A DNA stretch of 64,000 bases from Arthrobacter bussei (GTDB lineage: Bacteria > Actinomycetota > Actinomycetes > Actinomycetales > Micrococcaceae), in assembly GCF_009377195.2 (NCBI RefSeq), contig NZ_VJXX01000001.1, positions 310,001-374,000 on the forward strand, given 5' to 3'. This document shows, one piece after another, positions 24,866 through 34,930 of the stretch. Below the pieces are notes generated by a model that ran no database searches, was not told where the DNA came from, and saw nothing but the letters and a program-made list of their open reading frames with translations. How positions within the stretch are numbered: position 1 is the stretch's first letter; each line of letters starts with the position of its first letter. A program made the translations under genes and the position numbers.

Positions 24866-26671
24866 TCAGCGCAGGGTGGCGGATACCAGCTGCTGCGCGG
24901 CACCGATGACACGGATCCTGTCATCGCTGCCGGCCGGGGGTACGTACATCATGACCGCCTCGCCGTAGTTGACGTCGATCCCCTTGGTGCTGACGCCCTT
25001 CCCGGTGAGCGCCTGGTACACGGTCCCCTTGAGGTCGATCGTGTCACCCTCGCCCTTCGGAAGGCTGGTGTAGGTGTGGGTGAGATATCCGAAGACCATC
25101 GCACCGCCGTCTCCGGTCAGGAGCGCATGGGTCCCGTCTTCCTCCGCGGCGTGCGTGAAGGTGATCTTGGCGGCCTTGTTGCCCGGGTCCGCGACGACGC
25201 CGGACTGGAACTCCGTGATGGCCTCGGCGAAGGAGTTCTCCTCGAACGTCTCGGCGTTGGCCCCCGAGGGCTTCGTGAGGAAATCGGCGATGGAATCGAC
25301 GGCGGCCTGCGGAGCCGTGGCGAGCGCCCCTGCAGTGTCCAGGGGGACGGGCCCGGTGGCTCCGGAAGCGGGTGCCGAGGGGAAGGTGCTGCCCGGGAGC
25401 ATCTGTACGGCGGACATCAGCCGGTAGTTGTCCCGGGGTGTCTCCTGCACCAGCAGGAGCGCCTGCGGCACCGGGTTGTCGTCGCCCTGCGTCAGCGCGA
25501 CGACGGTCCGCGGCCATTCCGTGCCCGTCGGGATCATCTGGAGCAGCAGCGGTGCGTCGGCGACCGGGACGGGCGCCGTCGCCTTGGCGTCCTTTGCTGC
25601 CACTGCATAGGAAGCAGTGCGGAGCTCCAGCGCGGCTCCTGCGACACGGGGCTCCAGGCGGTCGGCATCGGATGCGGCGTCGGCGTCCGCGACGGTCGAG
25701 GCGACCGAGCCGAGGATGCGCTCCAGCTGGCTCTCGAGCACGACCGGCGGTCCGCTCGCGTCGCTTCCGGCCGAGGGTGCGCCGCCCTGGACGGACGTCG
25801 GCTCGGCGGAGGCGGAGGGATCGGCAGAGACGGAGGGATCGGCAGAGACGGAGGGACTGCTCGACGCGCCGGACGAGGCCGATGGTGACGGCGATGTGGT
25901 CGCCATGCCCGGAGCGATCCCCAGGAACGATCCGGCGCCGACAAGACCCGCGACGACGACGGCGGCGGGTGCGGCGACGGACGACGCTGCACCCTTCACC
26001 CCGGCCTGCCGGTGGCGTCGCGCATACGCCCTCGTTCCCTCGACGGGCTCGCGGCCGTTGCCTCGCGGGCCTCCGCTCCCGGGGGAGCGCGGCGCGATGA
26101 AGAGCAGGGCGATACCGAGGACGACGACGAGCGCGCCACCGATGATCAGGGGCAGGGCGAAGGGGGTGGATCGGTCATTCGGTCGCGTGACGGACACCTC
26201 GGTGGGTGCAGGCGCCTCACCGTCCGCCGCGAGGAGGATCGACCAGTCACCCTCGAGGGGCTCGGTCCAGCGGTAGGTCAGGCTCCCATCCCCGGGCTCC
26301 TCGCTGATCCACAGGTCGCTCCCGCTCGGATCGGGCACCGTCTCCTCGCCGTCGATCCGCTCGCTGGACAGGGTGTCCTCACTGACACCGGTGACATCCA
26401 GGTGGGCCGCCTCCCCCACCCACGCCTCGATATCGGACGTCCTGCCGACCGCGAGCGTGAACGGCCCGTCCGCGGTCACCGTCACCTCGACGGCTCCGTC
26501 GGCGCTTCCGCGTGCACCCGGCTCGATCACCGTGACCGGGGCGGCCTGCGCATCCTGCGCGACGCTTGCCGTCACCGTCTCCGCGGGTGCCCACACCGTC
26601 CGCTGCCCGATGCCCAGGAGCATCAGCAGGAGCCCTGCCACGATGATCGGAACTGCTGTCTTCACGCGCAC
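24866..26671 (-). CDS. Large membrane-anchored protein, DUF8094-like
   Basis: This 601-residue protein starts with a hydrophobic segment (about 5-24), then an extracytoplasmic beta-rich domain (30-165). A second membrane segment (about 172-192) and a third (about 234-256) follow. After a Ser/Pro/Ala linker (258-310) comes a C-terminal globular domain of about 290 residues resembling the DUF8094 region of actinobacterial membrane proteins. I do not know its function. The linker contains a near-perfect 18-bp DNA repeat encoding S-V-S-A-D-P. GTG 26671 is the start of the frame; GTG 26665 is equally possible. It lies just upstream of the CnoX-like gene. Confidence 0.7.
   Translation of the reverse strand: MRVKTAVPIIVAGLLLMLLGIGQRTVWAPAETVTASVAQDAQAAPVTVIEPGARGSADGAVEVTVTADGPFTLAVGRTSDIEAWVGEAAHLDVTGVSEDTLSSERIDGEETVPDPSGSDLWISEEPGDGSLTYRWTEPLEGDWSILLAADGEAPAPTEVSVTRPNDRSTPFALPLIIGGALVVVLGIALLFIAPRSPGSGGPRGNGREPVEGTRAYARRHRQAGVKGAASSVAAPAAVVVAGLVGAGSFLGIAPGMATTSPSPSASSGASSSPSVSADPSVSADPSASAEPTSVQGGAPSAGSDASGPPVVLESQLERILGSVASTVADADAASDADRLEPRVAGAALELRTASYAVAAKDAKATAPVPVADAPLLLQMIPTGTEWPRTVVALTQGDDNPVPQALLLVQETPRDNYRLMSAVQMLPGSTFPSAPASGATGPVPLDTAGALATAPQAAVDSIADFLTKPSGANAETFEENSFAEAITEFQSGVVADPGNKAAKITFTHAAEEDGTHALLTGDGGAMVFGYLTHTYTSLPKGEGDTIDLKGTVYQALTGKGVSTKGIDVNYGEAVMMYVPPAGSDDRIRVIGAAQQLVSATLR
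25814..25856. repeat. 18-bp tandem repeat in coding linker
   Basis: Two identical 18-bp units (25814-25831, 25832-25849) are followed by seven bases of a third. The unit is a multiple of three, so copy-number change would keep the frame and only lengthen or shorten the Ser/Pro linker. Confidence 0.8.
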
Positions 26672-26942
26672 TGATTGCCTATCGTCGTCCGTTACGGCGG
26701 ACCACGTGGCCCCCTCCGCTCTGGCGGTCCGGCATGCAGCCCGTGACCTGCTCAGGAATGATCACCCAATGGTAACGAAGTTCTGCACGGGTCCGCGGGG
26801 CATGTGCGGTGCCTCACCCCGGGAGATGCTCGCCCAGCCCGGCCTCGGCGTCCGCGTCAAGCACCTCCGCGGCGAGGCCCGACTGTTAGGGTTTCGCTAG
26901 ACCGCGGTGGAGGCACCGCTCACGTGAAAGCAGAGCTCTTCG

Positions 26943-28262
26943 TTGACAGACCACCAGGACGTCCCACTCGATCAGCCGCTTCCACGGCCCGAGTCCGTCG
27001 CCACCGGCGAGGATGCATCGCCCGCCGCCGAGCGGCCCGCCACCCCGACCGCCCAGCCGTCCACCCTGCGCTCGCTGTTCTCCCTCGCCCGCCGGTCACT
27101 GCCTTCGGCGCAGCCCCGTCCGCGCTTCGAGTTCCCGCCGGAGATCGACCGCGGCCCCGTCGCCGTCGACCCCGACGTCAGCCTGACCGACGAGCGGCTC
27201 AAGTTCGGCGGTGCCTACTCACGCAGCATGCGCACCCACCCCATCCACTTCGGCTTCATGATGAGCGTCGGCGTCGGTCTGGCCCTGTTGGCCTTCTTCA
27301 TCATCACCAACGTGGGTGAACTGCTGGTCTGGATCGGCGCCGCGCTGTTCATCGCCCTCGGGCTGGACCCGATCGTCCGCTGGCTCGAGACGAAGCACGT
27401 CCCCCGTCCCGCGGGAATCGCGGTGGCCCTCTCCATCCTCGTGGGGATCGTCGCCGGGTTCTTCGCGCTCCTGATTCCGACGATCGTCAGCCAGACCTCG
27501 CAGATCGTGGACCGCGCTCCCGGCTACGCCGACGACTTCCTCAGCTCGGAGTTCTTCACCACCCTGGACACCCAGTTCCAGCTGCGCGACCGCGTCAGCT
27601 CCGAGATCGACCGGTTCTTCGCGAACAGCGAGGCCGTCGGCGGGATCTTCGGTGGGGTGCTGGGCGTCGGGTCGGTCATCCTCAACGGACTCTTCGGCAC
27701 CCTCGTGGTCCTGGTCCTCGCGCTCTACTTCCTCGCCTCGCTGCCCGGGATGAAGAAGTGGGCGTACCGGCTGGCTCCGCGGTCGCGCAGGCCGCGGGTC
27801 GAGGTCCTGTCCGAGGAGATCACGCGCAGCGTCGGCATGTACGTGATCGGACAGGCGTGCGTCGCCCTCCTCAACGGGACCTTCGCCTTCATCGTGATGT
27901 CCATCGCGGACGTCCCCTTCTCGGTCCTCCTGGCCTTCGTCGTCGCGCTCCTGGCCTTCATCCCGCTGGTCGGCGGGACGATCGCCGCGGTTCTCGTGAG
28001 CCTGATCGCCCTCACCGTCGGCTGGCACACAGCCCTGCTGTTCGCCATCCCCTACGTCGCCTACCTCCAGTTCGAGGCCTACTTCATCTCGCCCCGCATC
28101 ATGCAGCGCGCGGTGGCGGTCCCGGGTGCCGTCGCGGTCATCGCGGTCATCGCCGGCGGAAGCCTCCTGGGCGTGCTCGGCGCCCTGATCGCCATCCCGA
28201 CCGCCGCGGCCGTCATGCTGCTCCTCAAGGAGGTCTTCATCGCACGGCAGGACAGCCAGTAG
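26943..28262 (+). CDS. AI-2E family transporter (PerM/TqsA superfamily)
   Basis: This 439-residue membrane protein has a roughly 95-residue hydrophilic N-terminus rich in Pro, then about eight membrane segments. The family pattern is clear: P-x-x-x-x-Q-x-x-x-x-x-x-x-P in the loop after the third segment, then the long amphipathic region, V-G-M-Y-V-I-G-Q-A, and a C-terminal I-S-P-R-I-M-Q-R. TTG 26943 is used because an in-frame TGA at 26925 blocks longer frames; the start is uncertain. Members export varied small molecules; AI-2 export itself is shown for few. Confidence 0.85.
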   Translation: MTDHQDVPLDQPLPRPESVATGEDASPAAERPATPTAQPSTLRSLFSLARRSLPSAQPRPRFEFPPEIDRGPVAVDPDVSLTDERLKFGGAYSRSMRTHPIHFGFMMSVGVGLALLAFFIITNVGELLVWIGAALFIALGLDPIVRWLETKHVPRPAGIAVALSILVGIVAGFFALLIPTIVSQTSQIVDRAPGYADDFLSSEFFTTLDTQFQLRDRVSSEIDRFFANSEAVGGIFGGVLGVGSVILNGLFGTLVVLVLALYFLASLPGMKKWAYRLAPRSRRPRVEVLSEEITRSVGMYVIGQACVALLNGTFAFIVMSIADVPFSVLLAFVVALLAFIPLVGGTIAAVLVSLIALTVGWHTALLFAIPYVAYLQFEAYFISPRIMQRAVAVPGAVAVIAVIAGGSLLGVLGALIAIPTAAAVMLLLKEVFIARQDSQ

Positions 28263-28269
28263 CGCCGAC

Positions 28270-28305
28270 GGATCGGCCGGCGGATCGGCCGGCGGATCGG
28301 CCGGC
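28270..28305. repeat. 12-bp tandem repeat, three copies
   Basis: GGATCGGCCGGC occurs three times in a row, starting nine bases after the transporter stop and lying between convergent genes. Confidence 0.9.
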
Positions 28306-28323
28306 GGGTCGGTCCGAGGGTGG

Positions 28324-29139
28324 TCAGCGGGAGGTGAGGGGCGAGGGCGCGACGGCGGCAGGCCCCGTCCACCGGGTCGGCAGCGGAACGGCCACCTCGG
28401 GACGCACGACGGCGACGATCTCGTCGAGCGCGCGGGCCGCGTACTTCTCACCCACCCACAGGTGCTTGGCGCCGTCGATACCCGTCACGTCCGCCTGCGG
28501 TACCCGCGCGAACCGTGCCGCGGCGTCCTCGGGCACGAGGTAGTCGTCGAACTCGGGGACGAGGACCTTCAGCGGCAACCCGCTCGCGCCCCAGGCGTCG
28601 AGATCGGCGTCGCCGGCGCGGTGCAGCGGAGGGGAGAGCAGGATGGCGCCCTCGATGAGCTCCGCCACGGGATCCTGCGCCCCGTACTTGAGGCACAGTT
28701 CCGTGCCGAAGGACCAGCCGACGAGCCAGATATCGTGGAGGCCTTCGGCGACGGCCCACTCGACGGCGGCCTGGAGATCGAGCCGCTCGCCGTCCCCGCC
28801 GTCGAACGCTCCCTCGCTGCAGCCCCTCGGCGAGCAGGTTCCGCGGGTGTTGAACCGCAGGACGGCGATGTCCGCGAGGGCCGGGAGGCGGAAGGACGCC
28901 TTCCTGTAGACGTGCGAGTCCATGAAGCCGCCGTGCGTCGGCAGGGGGTGCAGGGTGACGAGCGTGGCCTTCGGTGACCGGCCCCCGGCAGGGGCGGCGT
29001 ACTCCCCCACCAGCGTGAGTCCGTCGGCCGTCCGCAGCTCGATGTTCCGGCGATCCGCAGGCAGGACCGTCGAGGCCCGGATCTCGATCGCCTCACCGCT
29101 GGACGTGAAGGTGTACTCGGGAGTCTCGCTGCTGGCCAT
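28324..29139 (-). CDS. Alpha/beta hydrolase
   Basis: This 271-residue cytoplasmic hydrolase has the nucleophile elbow G-W-S-F-G-T (Ser143), an acid in P-E-F-D-D-Y-L and His in A-K-H-L-W. An N-terminal beta strand region and T-L-H-P-L-P-T-H-G-G form the oxyanion-hole side. The C-S-P-R-G-C-S segment is unusual for the family and may form a disulfide or metal site. ATG 29139 has TAGACT six bases upstream. Substrate unknown; some relatives are esterases or thioesterases. Confidence 0.85.
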   Translation of the reverse strand: MASSETPEYTFTSSGEAIEIRASTVLPADRRNIELRTADGLTLVGEYAAPAGGRSPKATLVTLHPLPTHGGFMDSHVYRKASFRLPALADIAVLRFNTRGTCSPRGCSEGAFDGGDGERLDLQAAVEWAVAEGLHDIWLVGWSFGTELCLKYGAQDPVAELIEGAILLSPPLHRAGDADLDAWGASGLPLKVLVPEFDDYLVPEDAAARFARVPQADVTGIDGAKHLWVGEKYAARALDEIVAVVRPEVAVPLPTRWTGPAAVAPSPLTSR

Positions 29140-29151
29140 CCGTCCAGTCTA
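29140..29151 (-). promoter_or_regulatory. -10 hexamer for leaderless hydrolase gene
   Basis: TAGACT (29151-29146), six bases, ATG 29139. Confidence 0.6.
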
Positions 29152-29202
29152 GGCGGGCGCGGACCGTCGCGGCCCGTCGCGGGTTCGGCCCTCGGCGGCG
29201 CC

Positions 29203-29526
29203 TCAGTACCGGAAGCTGCGCGTCTGCCAGCACCGGACGTGCCAGTGGCGGCGATCGGCCAGGGCGGACTCGGTCCCGAAGAACGAGTCCTCCCGCCAGA
29301 CCACGAGGTGCGCGATCCCGGGCAGGATGAACGAGTTGCAGCCCGGGCAGGTGTAGGTCTTCGCGGCGTTCCGCTCGGTGATCCGCCGGACGGACCAGTC
29401 GCCGTCGGGCGCCGACTCGCGCTGGGGCAGGCCTGCCCGGGCACGTTCGAGGTCCAGCTCCGGCGGGGCGGCCCACTTGGGCCGGGAGGACCCGCGCGGG
29501 CGGTTCGGTCGGTTGGAACGGGGCAC
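29203..29526 (-). CDS. Small zinc-ribbon protein (often named ATP/GTP-binding)
   Basis: This 107-residue protein is basic at the N-terminus ([10 protein letters not shown]). Its core T-C-P-G-C-N-S-F-I, followed by H-L-V-V-W and R-R-H-W-H-V-R-C-W, gives a Cys-Cys-His-Cys zinc-ribbon candidate. Homologues in actinobacteria are frequently labelled ATP/GTP-binding without an identifiable P-loop; I see none either. GTG 29526 lies six bases after CAGACT, a weak form of the leaderless hexamer. It is divergent from nucS, next door, and might work with nucleic acids; that is only inference. Confidence 0.7.
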   Translation of the reverse strand: MPRSNRPNRPRGSSRPKWAAPPELDLERARAGLPQRESAPDGDWSVRRITERNAAKTYTCPGCNSFILPGIAHLVVWREDSFFGTESALADRRHWHVRCWQTRSFRY

Positions 29527-29595
29527 CCTCCCAGTCTGCCATCCGGACCGTACCCGTCCGCTCCGGCCCTGCGGGGGCCACGGCGCTCCGGACGG

Positions 29596-29608
29596 TAGAG
29601 TCTTCGTC
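29596..29608 (+). promoter_or_regulatory. -10 hexamer for leaderless nucS
   Basis: TAGAGT at 29596-29601, seven bases, GTG 29609. It lies about 70 bp from the divergent zinc-ribbon gene. Confidence 0.6.
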
Positions 29609-30304
29609 GTGCGTCTTGTCATAGCCCGCTGCTCCGTCGACTACGTCGGCCGCCTCCGCGCCCATCTCCCCCTCGCCACGCGACTCCTCATGGTGAAGTC
29701 CGACGGCTCCGTCCTGGTGCACTCGGACGGCGGCTCCTACAAGCCGCTGAACTGGATGAGCCCGCCCGCGACGCTTCGCGTGACGGCTCCCGACGACGCC
29801 GACCGCGCCGAGGGCATCACGGAGGTCTGGACGGTCCAGCACGGCAAGAGCGACGACAGGCTCGTCATCAGCATCCGTGAGCAGCTCCACGACTCCTCCC
29901 ACGACCTCGGCGTGGATCCCGGCCTCGTCAAGGACGGCGTCGAGGCCGATCTCCAGCGCCTCCTCGCCGAGCAGATCGAACTCCTCGGTGCCGGGTTCAC
30001 GCTGATCCGTCGCGAGTACATGACGGCCATCGGCCCCGTCGACATCCTCGCGCGCGATTCCGCGGGGCGGACCGTCGCCATCGAGCTCAAGCGGCGCGGC
30101 GACATCGACGGCGTCGAGCAGCTCACGCGGTACCTCGAACTCCTGAACCGGGATCCCATCATGGCGCCTGTCCGCGGCGTCTTCGCGGCGCAGCAGATCA
30201 AACCGCAGGCACGCGTGCTCGCCACCGACCGCGGTATCGACTGCCTCACGCTGGACTACGACGCCATGCGCGGCGTGGACGACAGCGCCTCACGCCTGTT
30301 CTAG
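29609..30304 (+). CDS. nucS: Mismatch-specific endonuclease NucS (EndoMS)
   Basis: This 231-residue nuclease provides the MutS/MutL-independent mismatch repair of actinobacteria, cutting both strands at G-T, G-G and T-T mispairs and working with the sliding clamp. The catalytic core reads G-P-V-D-I-L-A-R-D then V-A-I-E-L-K-R, and Q-L-T-R-Y follows. The last residues S-R-L-F resemble the C-terminal clamp-binding peptide. The open frame extends upstream, but GTG 29609 matches family length and the TAGAGT hexamer. Single gene, divergent from the zinc-ribbon gene. Confidence 0.95.
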   Translation: MRLVIARCSVDYVGRLRAHLPLATRLLMVKSDGSVLVHSDGGSYKPLNWMSPPATLRVTAPDDADRAEGITEVWTVQHGKSDDRLVISIREQLHDSSHDLGVDPGLVKDGVEADLQRLLAEQIELLGAGFTLIRREYMTAIGPVDILARDSAGRTVAIELKRRGDIDGVEQLTRYLELLNRDPIMAPVRGVFAAQQIKPQARVLATDRGIDCLTLDYDAMRGVDDSASRLF

Positions 30305-30378
30305 CCGCCCGGCGGTTCCGGAGCAGCGTCGCCCCATGCGGGCCCGCCCGGCCCCGGGTATCAGGAAGGGTGACCGCC

Positions 30379-30390
30379 TAGAATCGGATC
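30379..30390 (+). promoter_or_regulatory. -10 hexamer for leaderless nagA
   Basis: TAGAAT at 30379-30384, six bases, ATG 30391. Confidence 0.6.
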
Positions 30391-31599
30391 ATGGCCCTTC
30401 CCCACGGAACCTCCGATGCCCTGTCCGGACGACTGGTGACGGACGCGGGGATCATCGACGACGGTGTGCTGCGCTGGGACGGCTCGCGCATCACGCAGGC
30501 GGGTCCGTCGGACGGGAACCACGCAGGATCGCGCCTGCCGGACGATCACCTCATCCTTCCGGGACTCATCGACCTGCACTGCCACGGCGCGGGCGGCGGG
30601 GACTTCACGTCGGGATCGGCGGCAGACATCGAGGCGGCCGCCGCCCACCTGCACCGCAGCGGCTCGACGACGATCCTGGCCAGCACGTGCGCCGCACCGC
30701 TCGACGAGCTCGAGGCCGCCTTCGCCCGCCTCGCGGATGCGGCCGAGGCCGGCCTCGTCGCCGGTATCCACGCCGAGGGCCCCTTCCTCTCGAAGGAGCG
30801 CAACGGAGCGCACGATCCGGCATTCCTCCTCCTGCCCACGCAGGAGGACGTCGCCCGGCTCGTCACCGCGGGGCGGGGCAGGCTGGCGTCCATGACCTAC
30901 GCCCCGGAGCTGCCGGGCAGCGACGTGCTCGTCTACGAACTCGTGATGCACGGCGTGATCCCGTCGATCGGGCACACCGACAGCTCGACCGAGGAGACCG
31001 CGGCCGCGCTGGACCTCATCAACGAGGAACTCGCCTCGACTGGCTTCGCCGGCTTCAGCGGGAGGCCGACGGCAACCCACCTGTTCAACGCGATGCCGGG
31101 CATCCATCACCGGTCTCCCGGCCCGGTTCCGCTCCTCCTGCAGCGCGCCCGTGCCGGGGAGATCGCCGTCGAACTGATCGCGGACAACGTGCACCTGCAC
31201 GCAGAGACCGTCCGCATGGCCTTCACCATCGCGGGCTGCGAGAACATCTGCCTCGTCAGCGACTCGACGTCGGCCGCCGGCCGCACCTCGGGCTCCTACC
31301 GCCTGGGCCGCAGCGAGGTGAGTGTGATCGGCGGATCAGCGGTGCTGACGGCGACGGGGGCGCTGGCCGGGGGCGCGGGCAGCCTCCTCGACGTCCTGCG
31401 CTGCACGGTGCAGGCCGGTGTCGGCCTCGCGGACGCGGTCCGCTCGGCGACGGCCGTGCCGGCGGGAGTACTGGGTCTCGCCGACGAGGTCGGGAGCCTT
31501 CGAAGTGGCCTGCGCGCCGACGCGCTGGTGGTCACCGAGGACCTGGAACTGAAGGGTGTCCTGCGGAACGGGACCTGGATCAGGCCGCTCGGGGTCTGA
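30391..31599 (+). CDS. nagA: N-acetylglucosamine-6-phosphate deacetylase
   Basis: This 402-residue amidohydrolase converts GlcNAc-6-phosphate to glucosamine-6-phosphate, feeding amino-sugar recycling from cell wall and chitin. Metal and active-site segments are H-C-H-G-A (63-67), H-A-E-G-P-F, I-G-H-T-D, T-H-L-F-N-A-M and L-V-S-D-S-T-S-A-A-G, whose Asp is the catalytic base. A-D-N-V-H-L-H matches the substrate loop. ATG 30391 follows a TAGAAT hexamer by six bases. No nagB or transporter lies next to it. Confidence 0.93.
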   Translation: MALPHGTSDALSGRLVTDAGIIDDGVLRWDGSRITQAGPSDGNHAGSRLPDDHLILPGLIDLHCHGAGGGDFTSGSAADIEAAAAHLHRSGSTTILASTCAAPLDELEAAFARLADAAEAGLVAGIHAEGPFLSKERNGAHDPAFLLLPTQEDVARLVTAGRGRLASMTYAPELPGSDVLVYELVMHGVIPSIGHTDSSTEETAAALDLINEELASTGFAGFSGRPTATHLFNAMPGIHHRSPGPVPLLLQRARAGEIAVELIADNVHLHAETVRMAFTIAGCENICLVSDSTSAAGRTSGSYRLGRSEVSVIGGSAVLTATGALAGGAGSLLDVLRCTVQAGVGLADAVRSATAVPAGVLGLADEVGSLRSGLRADALVVTEDLELKGVLRNGTWIRPLGV

Positions 31600-31622
31600 C
31601 GGACACGCCCTTCGCGCCTTGA

Positions 31623-31644
31623 TCGACGCCGCCGGCGGCGTCGA
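31623..31644. terminator. 22-bp perfect palindrome between convergent genes
   Basis: The 22 bases at 31623-31644 are their own reverse complement (core GCCGCCGGCGGC). With nagA ending at 31599 and DUF2550 at 31654 on the other strand, it could act as a two-way transcription stop. There is no U-tract on either side, so this is tentative. Confidence 0.4.
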
Positions 31645-31653
31645 GCCGCTGGG

Positions 31654-32085
31654 TCAGCGCCAGGTGCCGATACCGATGACCGGGCCGGCCTCGATCCAGG
31701 AGGAGAGACCGGCATACACGTCGTACTTCATCGCCAGATCGAAGGACTCCCCCTCGTAGGCCAGGTGCACGATGATCGCGCCGGGCTGAACCCGCACGCG
31801 CTCAGCCTCGGTGGGCGGGCGCCAGCCCTCTACCTCGAGGGAGCTGCGCAGGAACCGGAAGCGGGGCAGGGGGCTCAGCGACAGGAGGCTGAGCCACTCC
31901 AGGTGTTTGTCCGTGTAACGACAAACCCCCACCCGCCAACCCTGGGGAGGGAGGCGGATGGAGGCGTCGAAGGTGCCGAGAGCACGGTTGAGCTGGTAGC
32001 GGCGGAGGAGGAACGCGCCGATCACGAGCACGAGCAGGCCGAACAGGACCGCAAGGCAGATGAACGTCACACCCAGAGCCTCCAC
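31654..32085 (-). CDS. DUF2550 family membrane-anchored protein
   Basis: This 143-residue protein has one N-terminal membrane segment (about 8-27) then R-R-Y-Q-L-N-R and a beta-rich domain. It matches DUF2550, which follows atpC in mycobacteria and other actinobacteria. Function unknown. GTG 32085 lies seven bases after TAGGAT, and the first three bases of that hexamer are the atpC stop codon. It can thus be made separately from the ATP synthase operon. Confidence 0.85.
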   Translation of the reverse strand: MEALGVTFICLAVLFGLLVLVIGAFLLRRYQLNRALGTFDASIRLPPQGWRVGVCRYTDKHLEWLSLLSLSPLPRFRFLRSSLEVEGWRPPTEAERVRVQPGAIIVHLAYEGESFDLAMKYDVYAGLSSWIEAGPVIGIGTWR

Positions 32086-32098
32086 GCTCGGGATCCTA
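32086..32098 (-). promoter_or_regulatory. -10 hexamer overlapping the atpC stop codon
   Basis: TAGGAT (32098-32093), seven bases, GTG 32085. The TAG is the atpC stop (32098-32096). Confidence 0.5.
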
Positions 32099-32389
32099 GG
32101 CGGATTCCGGGGTCACCGAACCGCCGACCCTGGCGTTGTCCGCCACGATCACGACCCGGTTGGAGTCGACCGAGAAGAAGCCGCCGTCGACCCCGACCAC
32201 GAGGCGCTCACCGTTGACCGGCTCCACGGACAGTTCGCCTGCCTCGAGGATCGCCAGGATGGGCGCATGACCCGGCAGGATGCCGATCTGGCCGTTCGCG
32301 GTGCGGGCATTGACCGTTCGCGCCGCACCCGACCACACGAAGTGGTCGGCCGCGACGATTTCGACCTCGAGTTCGCCGTGTGTCGCCAT
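32096..32389 (-). CDS. atpC: F0F1 ATP synthase epsilon subunit, short form
   Basis: This 97-residue central-stalk subunit consists only of the N-terminal beta sandwich (L-P-G-H-A-P-I-L-A-I, then V-V-G-V-D-G-G-F-F). The two C-terminal helices found in longer epsilon subunits (about 120-140 residues) are absent, removing the usual autoinhibitory hairpin. ATG 32389 lies five bases after the atpD stop. Confidence 0.95.
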   Translation of the reverse strand: MATHGELEVEIVAADHFVWSGAARTVNARTANGQIGILPGHAPILAILEAGELSVEPVNGERLVVGVDGGFFSVDSNRVVIVADNARVGGSVTPESA

Positions 32390-32394
32390 CGGTG

Positions 32395-33891
<1,497 letters not shown>

Positions 33892-33906
33892 CTAAGTCTA
33901 GCTGTG

Positions 33907-33936
33907 CCGCCCGGCGCCCCTGCGGGGCCCGGGCGG
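33907..33936 (-). other. Strong hairpin between atpG and atpD
   Basis: A 13-bp stem with one bulged C and a three-base loop falls in the atpG-atpD gap, just after the atpG stop. No U-tract follows on the minus strand, so it resembles an mRNA-processing or stabilising element more than a terminator. Confidence 0.6.
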
Positions 33937-33944
33937 GGAGGATG

Positions 33945-34838
33945 TCAGGAGGCGTTCAGCGCGTCCGCGCCGGCCACGATCTCCGAGAGCTCCTGCGTGA
34001 TCTCGGCCTGGCGTGCGGTGTTCCGCAACCGGGTGTACTTCTTGATCAGCTCGGTGGCGTTGTCACCCGCGGACTTCATCGCCCGCTGGCGGGCGGCGAG
34101 CTCGCTGGCTGCCGCCTGCAGCATCGCCGCGAAGATCCGCGACTCGATGTAGCGCGGCAGCAGGGCATCGAGCACCTGCTCGGGCTCGGGCTCGTACTCG
34201 TAGAGGGGCAGGAGGTCGCCCTCGTGGGTGACCTGCTCGTCCACCACTTCGAGCGGCAGCAGGCGCATGACCGACGGCTCCTGCACCACCATCGAGCGGA
34301 ACTTCGTGTAGACCACGTGGATCTCCTCCACGCCGCCGTCCTCGTAGTCCTCCAGGAAGCAGGACAGCAGCGCCGCTCCGACCTCTCGGGCGGTCTCGAA
34401 CTCGGGAGCATCGGTGTTCCCCGTCCAGACCTGCTCGTAGCCGCGGCCACGGAAGTCGAAGTAGGACTGGGCCTTGCGTCCGATCAGGTAGGCCTTGACG
34501 TCCTTGCCTTCGCTCCGCAGTGTCTCGAACAGGCCCTCGGCCTGCTTGAGCGCACTTGCGGAGTAAGAACCCGCCAGGCCGCGGTCGGATGTGAGGACCA
34601 GGACTGCTGCACGCCTGACCTCGCCGCGCTCGGTGGTCAGGGGGTGGTCGATTTCCGACTGCGACGACACGGCCGACACGGCGCGGGTGATCGCATTGGC
34701 GTACGGCAGGGCCGCGGCGACACGCGTACGTGCCTTGCCGATGCGAGAAGTCGCGATCAGCTCCATCGCCTTGAAGATCTTCCGCGTGGACGTCGTCGAC
34801 GCGATCTTCTGGCGGTAGACCCGGATCTGGGCTCCCAT
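33945..34838 (-). CDS. atpG: F0F1 ATP synthase gamma subunit
   Basis: This 297-residue rotor subunit has the N-terminal R-I-x-S-T-x-x-T-R-K-I-x-K-A-M-E-L-I-A coiled-coil strand and the C-terminal [14 protein letters not shown] helix. GGAAAGGA lies five bases before ATG 34838. Strong hairpins flank the gene on both sides. Confidence 0.96.
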   Translation of the reverse strand: MGAQIRVYRQKIASTTSTRKIFKAMELIATSRIGKARTRVAAALPYANAITRAVSAVSSQSEIDHPLTTERGEVRRAAVLVLTSDRGLAGSYSASALKQAEGLFETLRSEGKDVKAYLIGRKAQSYFDFRGRGYEQVWTGNTDAPEFETAREVGAALLSCFLEDYEDGGVEEIHVVYTKFRSMVVQEPSVMRLLPLEVVDEQVTHEGDLLPLYEYEPEPEQVLDALLPRYIESRIFAAMLQAAASELAARQRAMKSAGDNATELIKKYTRLRNTARQAEITQELSEIVAGADALNAS

Positions 34839-34893
34839 TCTTGTCCTTTCCTCCGCTCCCCCCGAGGGAAGCGTTCAGGCCAGGGTCCTGCAG

Positions 34894-34920
34894 GCCGGGA
34901 GGGGCGGTGCCCCTCCCGGC
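34894..34920 (-). other. Perfect 12-bp-stem hairpin between atpA and atpG
   Basis: Bases 34894-34905 pair perfectly with 34909-34920 around a three-base loop, 11 bases after the atpA stop. No U-tract follows. Confidence 0.7.
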
Positions 34921-34930
34921 AGCAGATCCT

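Noticed and set aside
26769-26900. 43-codon plus-strand frame starting ATG at 26769
   Set aside because: No ribosome-binding site and no family; it runs within a longer shadow frame of the divergent gene.
26924-26926. GTG with GGAGG upstream as the AI-2E transporter start
   Set aside because: It is in another reading frame from the transporter, whose own frame has TGA at 26925; the start therefore stays at TTG 26943.
29378-29608. Upstream extension of nucS
   Set aside because: The extra N-terminus is antisense to the zinc-ribbon gene, is unlike NucS proteins and precedes the promoter hexamer.
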